Below, piece after piece: positions 11,060 to 25,300 of a DNA stretch of 64,000 nt. The notes under the pieces are model-generated. The model saw only the letters and a program-made list of their open reading frames with translations. It was not told the origin of the DNA and searched no databases. The translations under genes were made by a program, and so were the position numbers. Source of the DNA: Pyrenopolyporus hunteri (taxonomy: Eukaryota > Ascomycota > Sordariomycetes > Xylariales > Hypoxylaceae); assembly GCA_902806595.1 (NCBI GenBank), contig CADCXC010000038.1:3968001-4032000 (forward strand), given 5' to 3'. Positions within the stretch are counted from its first letter, which is position 1, and the number at the start of each line of letters is the position of its first letter.

Positions 11060-14000
11060 GTTGGGCGTTGTAATGTGTGGTAGGGGGGTGTGGACTAAGG
11101 AAGACGGAAGCTATTATGATAATGTGAGGAGAGGATCTGTTATGTGCCGGCGACGATGGTCTTGAGAAGAGTCCGTATCTCTGGCTGGCCAATGCGCTTC
11201 GTGTCAGGGGAGAGTTCTGGCCGCTAACATAACACGCGAGCTAGCAGCGGCAATGCTGGAGACAATAGGTTCGAGGGGCGCCGGTTCTGTTTCGCTAGAT
11301 ACGATATTGCAGAGAGCGTATGTATTTGAGGGCCGTGGAGTTGTATGGCAGGTAGATGTCTAGAGTTCGTACCGGCCTGTTATGCTGGGGGGAGGTTCCC
11401 TTAGGTATGACCAGGGATGCTTCTTCGAACGTGTCTCTGTTGAAGAACTATGGGGGGAGAGGGTAGAAAGGACAGAGAAGGGAGAGAAGAGGTTTATAAA
11501 TATATAACTACTGAGCAGGAGACGAGACTGAGAATTGGGTAGAGACTATGTGCGTGCACAGGCGGTTCCTGTATTGTATATGTATGTAGTACGGTAGGGC
11601 CTACGTACTATAAACAAGCACTGGATTGTTCGTTCAACATCGGGCTGTGTAGGTTGGTAGGGCCATGTATGTACGGTCGTCATGTATCTTTTGTGTATAG
11701 TCCCTGCAGGGTCATCTGTCCGAGGGCAGTACGTTCAATGATATACGCATATACACATATACAACATATATACACACATCGTAATGAGAGTTCTTATGCC
11801 ACCACATGCATGGTCGGCCTGCAGAAACTCGATGTACTACGATGTATACACATACCTAGCTATACAACCGCACGTAGCATTTGTAGAACGAGGCCACGCC
11901 GAAGCAGGGACGAGCGGGGAGTGGTGAATAGTCGAGATTATGTTTATTGTGCCGATGGCTTTCGAAACTCTCCTACAATCATGTCGCCTCACTCTTCCTT
12001 TCGGCTGTGTTGTACCTTGTTCGCAGTATGTAAGTGCCCATGAAACGCTCTTATTCTGCATCCCTGATCAGATGAGTCTATTGAGGCCTTTTCCCTCCTT
12101 TCTCTAGATGGCCCGAGGGCCAAGGGCCAAGAGCCAAGCATACCCGGGTACCTAGGGGGACTAAGCTGTCAAGCCTACGTGTAGATATGGTCTGTACCTT
12201 AGACATACATACGGTACGAGGCAGGATAGATACATGTATTGTACATTCATGTTTCCATTACAGAAGTGTGGAGGGGGGTAAGCTGTGGTGAGGGGGGACC
12301 CAGTAGCCCTCGATTCTCTCCACTCACCCCCTGTCTGCATGAGTCTGGTGGTCTCGCGGCAGTACAACATTCGTCATCTTGAAAACCCGCTCCGAAGCGT
12401 CAAGCTTCAAGTAAGGCGCCGGTGAAGAACATTAGGAGAAGTTCTGAGGGAACACGGCGTGGGGGGATATTGAGATATTCCAAGTAACATGAATACCCAT
12501 AACGCCGTGGCTACGTCCAATGAGACGGTTGAGTTCCAGGTGTGCAAGTGGCATCTGCGGTGGAAATTTGCCAACTGAATCGGCTGGCGGTACTTGCGAC
12601 GGATTCCCTGCAGTGAACCTACATACCCATCTGCTGGTACATGCTGGGCGATGGTAACGCAAGCGCGGGATACATAGAGTAGGTAGGTAGGTGAAAAAGC
12701 CGGTAGAAGCAGCGTAACCGTACCCTGGGATTCGATGCCAGGAACAATGCCTACGCCTCTCGCACAATAGAGTTGTGGGTGGGAATACGCCGTCGGAATA
12801 CATTGTGTATTGTACAATACCTACCATACATGAGTACCTACCTACCTATGTACGATAGGGTGCAGCAGAGGGTCACAAGCAGAGCATCGGCTAGGCTTCT
12901 AGATCTATGGCTCTGTTTCAACACCAAAAGACGGGTACTGCGTACATATCCCTCCCATAGATCCTGAATAGGGAATTTTACGTATAATCGTATAATCGTA
13001 TCATACGTAGGTATATAAGAAATAGGAAGCGCCTATACGTATGTAGACGTACGTAGATGTACATGGGCAAGGGTATCGACAGGGGAGTTGGAAGTACGTA
13101 CGTTCGTAACTTTGCCTCCCTGAGTCCACCAGAAAAGCAAGACCTTCCTAGGACCTCTGGTTTCATGGATTTGAAGCCCGACTCGGTAAGGACTATGTAC
13201 ATGTATGTCTCACTCGCTGGCGCGAGGAGAGAATTGGCAACTAGTCCGAGTGGCCCGCTCATGACCTTTGCTTGTTCGCCCTGCTTCCCGAGTTCAGAGC
13301 ATGGAGAAGGTTGTTCTGGCTTGGCCTATTACATCCTATGTGTGTATGTGCTAGGGGTCTTTTGTCGATTGCTTATTCACGAGAATCGGGAAGTAATATG
13401 GCCAAAGCAAGGCAAGGCAAGGCGGCCGGCTATGTGTTACACGCACCTCTCGCAGTATACGTAGAGACAGAGAGAGGTAGAAGAAAAAAAGAGAAAGAAA
13501 AGCTTAAGCGGTCTTGGGAGGTACGCTGGGCTAGGCTTGGTCGCCACAGGTCATCGGAGATAGACCCGACAAGGATGTGAGACATGATACGGTACCCTAC
13601 CTGTCCCCCAGAGTCCTCGACCCAACAAATCGGCACCCTTGAATCTTCATTTTCCTATTCCGTTTTATCAACATCCAGGGCAACCTCCCTCGTAGTCAAA
13701 AAGAAGTATCTGCATTTCAAAGAAACCTCAGGTGTACCTAGTTTAAGTCGACGAGTTCTGCAAACTAATGCGGCCAGTTAACGCGGCCTTGTTTCAGTGG
13801 CTCACGATGCCGGTCTACTACCAAAACCTCCGAGTCGTTACGACAGTCGATTGGCAGTAAAGGAGCGGAATACATTACAACCCGTTCGTTCACCGACACA
13901 GTCCTTGGGTATGTTCCTCATCCGTTGTCGACTAGTCCGCATCTGCACTCGCTGCTGGGCTGTCAGGTGTGTCGCAATCCCGTGACGCGACAGTGCAGAG

Positions 14001-17000
14001 TGACGATAAACGCCTAACCTGGGTTGAGGGGTGATGGTAATAATAATGATGATAATACAACAAGACGTAGTAATAATAGCAGCAGGCGGCAGTGGCAAAT
14101 ACGACCCGACTCCTGAAACACGGACATACCGTAATCGCTTGGGTAATCCTCCGTTCGATGGCTGCCGAGCGATCCTGAGGGCCCGATTTTTTCGCAATCT
14201 ACTTACGATACCGAGATGACGAAGTATCAACTCTGAATGGCAAGGTGATATGAAGAGCATACGGAAGAGCTACACCATATGGCACACCGCCTCCTATCTT
14301 CAACTACATGTAATGCTATTTGTCTAATTACCCTTCCTATCTCCTAGTACGTGCGAGTTCAAAGACGGAGCTCATTGCTCGCTCTGGAATCTTCAATTTA
14401 TACATTCCCCTCCCTGGCCCAGTGTATAATAGCAGCTGCGAGTAGAATGCTTACTTCGTTACCCTTCGCTTAAGGTTGACCCATCAGGCGTTGTATCTTG
14501 CCAACAGGCCTACCACACACCCAACCATTCACCCATTCACCCATCCACCTGGCCAACCTTTCTATAATAGTTGAGCTAACTAGGTACCGAGGTAGCCATT
14601 ACCCAGTTCCCTGCCTAAGATACCTAAGTTAATGTAGGAATCCTTCCAATTCGCGGCATTCTGTGTAACCAAGTCCATAAGCGCCCGCGCGCTTACTGAG
14701 AAAATATCTCCCCCATACCTACCTAGGTATCTATCTCTTCCCATGCCTTGACGCGGCTGCAGTTAGTAGATCTTACGTCTTGAGTTGCGTCTAGCGTTGT
14801 TTGCGTGGCGTCCTCTCGTCTACACAATTGCCGTGTGGACTGCGAAGGACATCTTCTTTCATGCTTACGCCACCCGGCCCAAGCCCGCCTCTTAGCAAGA
14901 GGCGGCTTGTGGTACAGGAAGGTTCTATAACAAAACCAAGGAAAACAAAAAGAAGCCACTAAATTAATCGAGACGTGCGGTGACTCAACGTCGACCTCCG
15001 CGTAATCAGAGTCGAGGATCAAGGATTAGGAGAGAGCCGAACGTGAGAAGGCAGATACGCGGCAGAATGACCACATGCAGCCGTTAGGATCCTTAGCCTT
15101 TGGGGGAGGCACTTAGAAGGTAGCACACAGTTAGACGGTTAAAGGGGGAGAGTCACTAAACAATCTCCAACGGAAGGCTGGTACATACCTAGGTCGGTAG
15201 ACATGCATATGTAGGTATGTACTCGAGCAACCCCGGAAACGTAAAGCACTCTAAATAGATATCCGTTGAAGTATACGAGATATATATGCAGTACATTGAC
15301 AGATGATGCATATTGTGGCTTGTTGATCGCCTTAATTACCGCTATTGTATGTATACTACATGCTGCCAACCCGAATCGTGGTCCGCCAGGGGGTTTAGCC
15401 ACTAAACCTGGAGAGTCCTACGTAGGACCTTTCCCAGAACAACAAGGGGGGAGAAGGAATAAGGGCAGCGCAATTCATATACACGTACATAGGTCAAGGT
15501 ATGGACGTATAGGTGGTAACTTGGTATGCAAGCGCTCGCCGACGATTCAGGGATTATCTATTCCGTCTAAGTCCGTCTCGCGCGAAATATGATACGAGAT
15601 CGTCGTTGTAGGAGCAATTAACGGCAGCTTGTTCACAACGGGAAAGCAATTAATTTATCGTGGACATGGAGCCTGCAGACCGGCTTGCCAACGTATCTTA
15701 CTTACCTAGGTAGTCACCGCAAAAACCGGTCCGGAGCGGTAAGCCGTACAAGTGGCGAAAGACCCCCGGCGCTTTCTAATGTTTGCCTAACAACCTTAAA
15801 AGAGAGAAGGGCGCCGAGGGTGTGTCGAAGGTGTGAGGATGTAGGCCGTATGACCTTGTCGTATCGGGAACACCCCTCCCCCCCCGCTACGGCGCGCCCT
15901 TCTAGAATTCTTCCAGAAGTATTGATCGTACAAGGATATAGGTAAGTAGGTATGTAGGTAGATTATCAAATTGGTCGATCTCCCTCTTCACACCCTTCTT
16001 GTCAACCATGTATGTATTGGGTACATACCGATGAAGAAATGCTTGCGGGCGTCTCCTTGGTATTAACTATTGTTTGAGATTTGCCTAGTTCCGCAGCTCT
16101 CGTCGATGATTCGAGGAGACCCTGAGCTTAGGAGAGGCACGTCACTTGTTTATCGCTAGAATTAGGCACGCTAGAGGGTAAACTAACACACACGTCGACA
16201 ATAATACGGTAGAAGCTAGAAGAGAACGGGAGAGCTGCAGTATGCACCTACGTTCTCCCTTGTACAATATATTGAAGGCCTACATGGACAGGATCCCATG
16301 GTTGGAATAAATCTTTAGATGCTAAAAATGGATTGGGGGCGACGGGGCCAAAGGGCGCTGTCGTAGACGAAGAAGAAGAAGAAGAAGCAGAAGAAGTAGT
16401 AAAAAAAGAAACAGAAGACATCCGTATGTGTTCTCAACCTTACAGATACCCAACGGCACAGCAGGACGGAAAGGGCAAGTGTGGTACAGGTATTCTATTC
16501 TATTACCTAAACGAGGCGCTACGCAGCGCCTAGATATTGAGAGTATGGGATGATAAAATTGTCTCTCCCTCAACGAGTCGAGGATTAAGCCGAACACAGT
16601 AAACCCACACGCGCATACGCACTCTCCCTTTCTCTCACCCTGACCCTTTTTTCCACTTGTTACCCTTCTCTTCTATACTACGCCATGTACGGGATCCCTA
16701 ACCCTGAGCTAACGCCCTACCACCCGTCAAAGGGCCCGTTGTGACAGCGGCCAACTACCCCTGCGTGTTGGATGGACATCTGTGATACTCCCCTCCCCCA
16801 CGCCCGCTCGACGGTTCCAATAATGGTGGCCGCCTTCTACGCCTACGCATACATGCCTAGGCAGGTGCTAGACATACCTTACATAACATGCAGGCCAATC
16901 GTCTCCTGGCCGATCGTATCGTGCAGCGAAGCCTGCGAAGCCTGCGAAGAAGCCGACCCCCGTTGTTAGGATTCTTGAATCGCGTATGCAGCTAGATTTT

Positions 17001-17962
17001 AATTGCGCACTTGGGACACACGTACTGACTAGCTAGGTATGTAAAAAGATTCGGGAAATAAGGAATAATAACCTTTTCCACAAGTCCCCGCCCGGAGAGT
17101 ACAGGTGACGGTCCAACGACGGGCCCCTCGTCATGTCCGAACCCATCCTTAGCCCAGATTCTTCTTTTCCTTCTTTTCTTGTTCCCCGTGCCCAACCCCC
17201 TTGCTCGCCCTACCTGGACACCTCTGCACACGTCTCGAGTACCTCGGAAATACCTCTGCGTCTCCACGAGCCACCTAACTGCGCGAATAGGATGCGTTTC
17301 CCATCGGTAGGACGTAGGACAGACAGAGCAGTCAGCAATAGGTAAGGTAAGACACGGAGAAATGAGCAGACCAGACATGCAGGTTTAGCCACAACTAGAG
17401 CCCGAAGCCCCTTCTTCGTTCACCCTGCATGCCGTTGGTCTGAATGTACCAACGATACCTACCTAAGTTGGCATCGCATCCACGGACAAGGTGAGTAACC
17501 GGACGCGAGGAGGAAGGGTGACGCATAGTATACCGGAAGAGGAATCCTTCTCGAATTCTTCGCTCAGCCGCGGCTGGGCGAGGGCGAACCCCCGCTACGC
17601 TAAATAACGCTACACTGATGTAGGGAGCAGACGGGGACGGGGGCCCAAATAGAGAGCACCGTCAGGCGCAGCCGACCGACTCCTCATCGATGCAACCCTT
17701 CCTCGAAGGTCCTGGGCGTGCTCGACCAAGGAAGGAGAAGAGAAGACGGGAAGAAAAATTCTCGCCCCGTTCGACGTTACGGGGAATCGTAAAAGGATAT
17801 TACTAAATGTAACGCGCCAGCTCATCTTGCGAAAAGAGCGACTACGAGGTACTAGGAGAGGTAATATGTGGTGTAAGTAGGAGGTAACCAACCATGACCA
17901 TGACGCCGTCCTTTGTACATGTGCCCGTCACTTACATGTACTTCACCTCGAGATCTCGACGG
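11060..17962. other. Gene-free interval next to the AT-rich island
   Basis: I find no supportable gene in 6.9 kb. All open frames are short, domain-free and double-stranded. The base composition is normal, without the CpG-only pattern of the adjacent island, so this DNA has not been heavily mutated by RIP. Recurrent features are CCTACCTA/TAGGTAGG and TACATAC-type motifs, three near-copies of CATTCACCC around 14526-14550, AAT/GAT-rich trinucleotides at 14035-14090 and a GAA run at 16367-16387. The stretch upstream of the minus-strand gene (11060-11520) is purine-rich on the plus strand (pyrimidine-rich on the coding strand), as expected of a fungal promoter. Confidence 0.5.
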
Positions 17963-18024
17963 TGGGCCATTTGACCTAAACCGCCAAACCGCCAAAACTC
18001 ATGGTCTCATAGTCTGATTACACA
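17963..18024 (+). repeat. Left terminal inverted repeat of the AT-rich island
   Basis: The inner 47 bp (17978-18024) match the reverse complement of 46158-46204 at 42 of 47 positions with no gap. Both copies start AAACCGCCAAACCGC and share AAAACTCATGGT. The outer 15 bp (17963-17977) match 46205-46219 at about 11 of 15 positions. Beyond the core, weaker similarity continues inward (a TAT(T)ACGTT block, then AACGCTAA here against AACGCCAA on the right). Two of the five core differences are C/T in a CpA context, as RIP would produce. The repeat itself keeps many CpA sites, and the AT-rich composition begins just inside it. Confidence 0.8.
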
Positions 18025-18033
18025 ATAGGCCCG

Positions 18034-18309
18034 CATTATACGTTATACTATATTTTTAAACGCTAAGTTCACTATAATTACAGGGCATTCTAAGGCATTT
18101 AATATATTATTTCATAATAAAATTATTATAATAAATTAATAAATTAATAAATTTAATTAAATGATTTACCGTTAATTAAAATAAATAATTTTAAATTTAT
18201 TAAATATATAATTATATATATATAAATTTTTACGACGATAAATAATTTATAAAATAATATAATAATAAAAGTTAAATATAAAAATAACTTTTTACATTAT
18301 ACGTTATAC
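18034..18309. repeat. Direct pair of CATTATACGTTATAC, 261 bp apart
   Basis: The 15-mer CATTATACGTTATAC occurs at 18034-18048 and again exactly at 18295-18309, just inside the left end of the island. It is partly palindromic. It may be a subterminal repeat of the element, but in such AT-rich DNA a chance match is possible. Confidence 0.4.
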
Positions 18310-21300
18310 CTCGTATTTATATATGTTTAAAAAATAAAATAAATATATTTTAATTAAAAATAAATATAAAATTATAAAAAAAAAGATATAAATATTCGTA
18401 ATTAAAAAATAAAAAATATTTAAAAAAATAAAATTAATTAAAAAGTAAATTAATAAATCTATAAAATAAATTTATTAACTATTTTTCATTTAATTACTTT
18501 AATTACTACGCTTAAAAATAAATTTATTTCTGTTATAAAAATAAAAATTTATCTTCGATATAAAAAACATCGAAATTTAAATTAATTTTACGAATATTTA
18601 CTTTCGTAACTTTTTATTTTATAATATTTTAATCGTTATTTTTTATATTAAAAATAAATAAAAATAATTTTAATTTTAAATTTTTTCGAATATTTTCGTT
18701 AATATCGTCGTTTAATTAATTAATATATTATATAAATCGAAATCGTTTAAATAATAAATTAATTAAAATGCTTTCGTCGTCGTTTTTTAAAATATATAAA
18801 TTATATAAATCATTTTAATAAAATTCGTAAAATTTAATATTAAATAAATTAACGAAATACACGTCGTCGTTAACTTATTTCGTATAATTTAAACTTTTAT
18901 AATTAATATTTTTTTTGAATATAATTCGAAAATATTTCCTGTTATTTTACGATATAATAAAAAATTTAACTCGTAATTTAAGAAATTTATCTTTTATATT
19001 TTTTTATATAAAACTTCGTTTATACCCATTGATAAATTTCGATAAAAAAATAAAAAATTTAACGTTTTTAACGCTACGAAAAAATAATAACGTAACGTCG
19101 AAAAATAAAAATTAAACGAATCGAATAAAAAAATATTTTATAAGGACGTATTAAAAAAAAAAATAATATATATTATTATATTAATTTATTATTTATAAAA
19201 TAATATTATACGTTTTATCGAAATAACGTAATATATACGTTCGTAATTTAAATATATCCTTCGTTTTAAATTTCGATTTTAAAATTAAAAATAAATTATT
19301 ATAATTAAAAAATCGATGGATGTCGTAACGAAGTAAAATAAAATTATAAGTTTTGTGTAAAATGTTATTTTTTTCGATTATAACTACGTTTTTTACGTGT
19401 TTTCGTATATTATTTATTATAAATTACTTTTTAATATTAAACGAAATTATATAAACGTAATTAAATTTAATTATATCTTTAATAATACGGTAAAATTTAA
19501 TACGGGTTTTATAAGTTAAAATAATAATCGAAAATATAAATAAAAATTCTTAATTATTTGTAACGTAATTAAATGTAAAAACGATATTCGAAATAAAATA
19601 ATTATTTATATTTAATTAATAAGATATTTCGATTCGTAACGTACGTTACGATCGTAAAATAAATTTTATTTTATTTTTAAAAAATATTTATTTTTCGAAA
19701 CTTAAAACGATAAAATATTTTTAACTTATAAATAAAATTATTAATTAATTTTAATTATATTATAATTTATAAAAATATAATTTATTATTTAATCGTTTAA
19801 ATATATAAAAATAATATCGTTTATTATTATTTAAAATTAAAAAGATATTATTGTTGAGTATTTTTATACGAAAATTACGATTAAATAATATAAACGTCGA
19901 AAGAAAAAAATTATTATCGTTTTTATTTTTGCGATTATTTTTTTTTTTATTTTTATATTAAATATTTTTAACAACGATATAATATATGTAATATATTATT
20001 ATATAATGCAATCCTTTATTATCGAATACGTGTAAATTAAATAATAAATAAAAATTAATAAAATATTTTAAATAATAAACATCGAAAATTCGAAAAAAAT
20101 ATTTGTTACTTTTATATAATAAAATTTTAAATGGTTTAAAATATCGAAACGTTATATTAAAAATATATAAAATTTTCGAATTTAATAAAAAAAATTTAAC
20201 AATTTATAATATTAACTTTTTATTATAATTCGATGTTATTAATAAAAAAATAAAATTAAAAATACGAAAATAAAAACGTTATTTAATATTCGTAATTTAT
20301 ATAACGTAAATATATAAAAAAAATACGAATATATAACTCGTAAATAATTTACGAAAAAATATATATAATTTACGCTTCGATATTAACCCCGCTAAATATT
20401 TAAATAACATTTTTACACATTATTTACGTAAATATCTTTCCTTTTTTTTTTTTTTTTTTATCGTATATTAATATAAAATTTTAAACTCCGTTAACCCTAA
20501 TAATTCGACCGCTTATATAATTTAAATCATCCGAAATAATATTCGTTTTTATTTATCATTTCGATTATTTTAAAATATATTAACCGTTTTTAAAATTTCT
20601 CGCATTAAATAACGATAATATCGATTATAACTTAAATTATTACATTTATTATATTTTAATCGATAATATTTAAACTATTAAAAATAACACGAATTATTTT
20701 TATTTTAATCCCTTTAATTAATTTAATAATTTACAACTTATATAACCGATTAATAATATTTTATATAATAAAAAATATTAACTTTATATTTTTTAACCTT
20801 TCGAAAATTTTATAAATACGTTATAATTAAATTATTCGATTTAATATTAATTAATTATTAAATACTTTATTTTATAATTTTTAATTTCGACCATTAATTA
20901 TTTTTTTATAATAATTTACTTTTACTTTAATATAATTTCGATATTTTATATATTTTCGACGATAAAATTAAATATTTAAAAATTAAAAAACGGGAATATA
21001 TAATATTTTGTAACAAATATTATCGAATTATATAATTATATTATAATTACGAATAAATTTATATAATTTTTAAAAAATAAAAATTTTAATTTTTTTATAA
21101 TAAAATAAATATTTATAATTAAAAAATTTTTCCATTTATAAACGATATTAAAAATACCTTTTTTTTATATATCGACATTTATAAAATGTTTAATCGAAAA
21201 AAACTTATATTAATATTTAAATTAAAAAATGGTAATTACGTATTAATTTTTTACGTACTTTACTTGCTTCGATCGTTACACGAATAAAAAACTTTATTTT

Positions 21301-21930
21301 ATAATAAAAAATTTCATTAATTTTACGAAGTAAATTTTAAATATTTATTCGTTCGATTTACGTAAATAATCTTCGATAATATAATTATACGATTTTTCGA
21401 AATTTCGAAAACGAATCGATTTATTTTTTTCGTTTTTAAAGATATTATTAATAATGATATTACGATATTTTTTAAAAATATAACGATATTGTTTGTTTCG
21501 TAAATACTTTAATTATTTAAAAATAAATTATTTATTTCGAATAAATGTTTTTGTTTTTAAATTTACGATAATAATAATAACGACGATTTTAATAACTGTA
21601 AAAATAAATTATATTAATATTATTTCGTTAATAAAAAAATTATAATATATTAAAACGATAAAAATAATAATTTATTTAACGATAACGATAACGAATTTAA
21701 AAAAAATCGTTTTATAATTAAAAATAAAATACCTCAATTATTTAAATTAATTAATAACGTTTTAAATAATGGTATATATAATAATACGAATAATAAAAAT
21801 AACGTTAAATTAAACGTTTATAATATAAATTCGAAATAAGTTATTTTTTTTAAATGTATAAAATAATATTAATATAATATTAATAAAAAAAATAAATATA
21901 ATAACGATAATTATAATAATTTTTTAATAT

Positions 21931-22097
21931 ATATTACGATTCGATACGATAATTTATTTTTATTAAATAATCGACACTAAAGCTTCGAACGGTTTCGTCG
22001 CCGTCGGCGTTTTTATATATTTTTTTTCTTTTTTTTTTCTTTTTTATAACATTAATAAAATTTTATTTTAACTTTTAATATTACGCGCCGTATTAAT
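21931..22097 (+). repeat. Relict repeat family copy A
   Basis: The order of landmarks is ATTACGATTCGATACGATAA, then ACTAAAGCTTCG, a TATAT-like box, a long T/CT tract, ATTAATAAAATTTTATTTTAA and finally TTACGCGCCGTATTAA. The same order occurs in copy C (39373-39558) and, reversed, in copy D. The TATA-like box followed by a T-tract resembles an LTR or another promoter-bearing repeat. The class of element is not established. Confidence 0.7.
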
Positions 22098-22338
22098 AAA
22101 TATATATAATATATTTAAATTTTACTCCGTTTATTTTTATTTTTATAAATAACTTTAACATTAAATAACATTTTATAATAATTTACTTTTTAAATAACTT
22201 TCGAAAATAACTTATATATTAAATATCATTTAATTAATTTTACGATTTATTATAAATATTTATTATAATGTTATACGATTGTTTAATGTTATTTATTAAT
22301 CGATAATAAAATGCGAAACGATTTCGTCGCTCGTTACG

Positions 22339-22373
22339 TATATATAAAACTACGGTTTAAAAAACCGCGATTA
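22339..22373 (+). repeat. Short fragment of the same relict family (copy F)
   Basis: TATATAAAACTACGGTTT followed by an ACCGCGATT block matches the corresponding core of copy D (TATATAAAACTACGGTTTTT.. ATCGCGATT). It lies about 240 bp downstream of copy A in the same orientation and may be a fragment of a second insertion. Confidence 0.45.
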
Positions 22374-25300
22374 TTTAATAAAGTTAAACGATTAATAATA
22401 AAAAAAAAAACATTTATAAATTATAATTCGTTTATCCCCTATTTCTTTTATTAAGTTAAAATAAAATAAAATAATAATTATTTATAAATATTAATAATTC
22501 GATAAAAAAAAATCTTAATAAAAGTCGATTATTTTAAATATTATATACATTTATTTTAAATTACGGCACGTATTCGTTTCTATATAATTATACTTTTCGT
22601 TAAATAACTTTTAATTCGTTAATATTTTATTATAATTAATTCGAATTATATTTAATTTCGTTTAATTTGTTTCGATATTAAATTATTTCCTTATAAAACA
22701 TTTCGTTTAATGTTAATAATAATTATTTACTTTCGATAATATAATACTTTAAATAATCCTTTAAAATATAATAATTTTTTTTATATAAATTTAATAGATT
22801 ATGTTAAATAAAATTTAAAAAGTATCGTATAAATTATTTGTTATAAAATTATTACGTTTTTGAAGTTAAAAAATTATCGAAATTATATCTTTTTAACGAT
22901 TTTTATAATTTTTATATTAATCGCATTAAATCGAAATTCGTTTTATTAATTATATTTATAGTAAAATTAATCGCATCGCCGTCTACGTTAAATTATATGT
23001 AATAAACGTAATTAATTTTTCGATAATTTTTTTTTAATGTAAACGTAATATAATAATTATTTTATTATTCGATAAATTTAATATATTTTCGTTTTAAAAT
23101 ATCGCCGTAAATAATATAAAGCGTTATTTAATTAACGGTATTATTATAATCGAATATATTATTATTTATTAAAAATTTAAAGTATATTTGTAAATATTAA
23201 ATTAATTTTCGTATTAAAATTATTAAAATATTTTATAAAAACTTATAATTTAACATTTTATTACATTTTTAAATAATTATATTTATTATTATTTGATTTT
23301 TTTATTTTACTTATTAAAACCTTATTTATAAAATTCGAAGATTTGGTAATTTTATTATTAAATCGTTTTGTTTTTATTCGAATTAATTATAATTATTTTT
23401 AATTTATTATATATAGTTAATATAAACTATGTAAATGTTATAAAAAATATTTTAACGTTGTAATTTATTCGAGTTAATTATAATTAAAACTTTAACTTAA
23501 TTATAAAAAAAAAATATTAATTTAATATGTTTATAAATAAAAAAATAAATTTATTAACGTTATATTATAATATTATATAAAAATATATATTAATATTAAT
23601 ATAAATTTTAAATCCGATAAAGTAAAACTTTTAATATTCATCTATAAACTATATATAATTAAGGCTCGAAATCGTAAATATTCGTTCTTTTGTCGTTTTT
23701 TTAAATCGTTTTTTTTCGAAACGTTATCGTACGATTTTTAAATATCATTTTTTATAAATATTATAAATTAAATTACGAATAATATTTAACTTTAAATACC
23801 TTCGAATAATCTTTTAAATTTAATTTTTACTTAAATTTTCGAATAAATTTAATATTTATTAATAATTATTAAAAAACTCGTATAATTGATTTTTAATATA
23901 TTATTATTCGTTTAAATCGTTAATTTTTCGAATTATATTATTTTTAAAGTAAATTTAAATTAAAAATAATAAGTTAATTTTAACATTTTAAATACGTTAT
24001 AAATGATTTAAAATTTTTTTATCGTATATATTTCGATAATATATAAATTTGCATACATATTTTACGAATTTTTTAATATAAATAATTTATTTGTAACGAA
24101 AATACCTTTATTATTATAATTTTCGTTCGAGAAATCGTAACGATACGTTAATTTTAAATCGTTTTTTTCTTAAATATTCGATAATTTGAAAATATAATAA
24201 TTTTATTTAAAAGAGTCGAAATATTTTTATTTTAATGTTATCGATATTATATTTTTTTTAATGGATATTTTATTCGAATAAATATCGTTAAAATATTTAA
24301 TAATTAACTTTAAAATTATATTTGTTTCGAAATTTATAAAAAATTTATATTTATAAAATTTTATCATTTAAATATTAATTAACGATTAAATTTTTATATA
24401 ATTTTAAATTTATTTTAAGTCGTAATATATTAATTTTATTAACTTAAATATACGACTATCGAAAAAAAACGAAAATAAATAAGGAAAATAATTATAATAA
24501 AAAATTATAAATTAAAATATAAAACTTTTCGTAATATTAATTAATATAAATAATATAAAATAATATAATTTATATCGATAAAAAGTTAAAAAAAACTCGA
24601 TAATCGATTATACGAAATTATTTATAAATCGCCCGTTTAATTATAAAGTTATATTCACTTAAATTCGTAATAATAAAACTTATATATAATATAAAAAAAA
24701 ACGTTTTTTACGGATATTATTTAAATTTACTACGGGATTTTAACGTAACTTTAATTTAAAAATTTAAAATTAAATTACTTTAATTTATACGTATCGGTAA
24801 TTAAATATTTTAAAATATAAGTTAAAATCATTATTAAAAAATTAAATTACTTATTTTTTATAAAAAAAATACCTTTAATATATATTAATTAAAATAAATA
24901 AATTTAAAATATTTAACTTTTTATAAGTTATTAATTTAAGTATATAATAGGGAAAATACTTTTGTTTACGATTAAAAAATAATCATTAAAAATTATTAAC
25001 GAAACGTTTTTATTAACGTATAATAAAATATATAATAAAGTTTTTTAACTTTTATTAACGGGGTTCGATATTTTTTTTTAACGTATAATAAAATTTTCTT
25101 TAATAAATATTTCGGTTTCGAATTAATATTTTACATTAATATTAATAATCGAACTTCGATTATTAATAATTAAACGAAATTTTAATTACCGGTAATAATT
25201 TTATTTAATTTTTAAAAACGTTACGCGATATTGTAAAATTTTCGATAACGATAAATAAACTTTTATATTTAATCGAAATATCGGGGCATTCGAAATAATC

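Noticed and set aside
12724..12743. Hairpin around GGGATTCGATGCC as a tRNA T-arm
   Set aside because: It pairs as a hairpin, but the loop size and stem do not fit a T-arm on either strand and no cloverleaf can be drawn.
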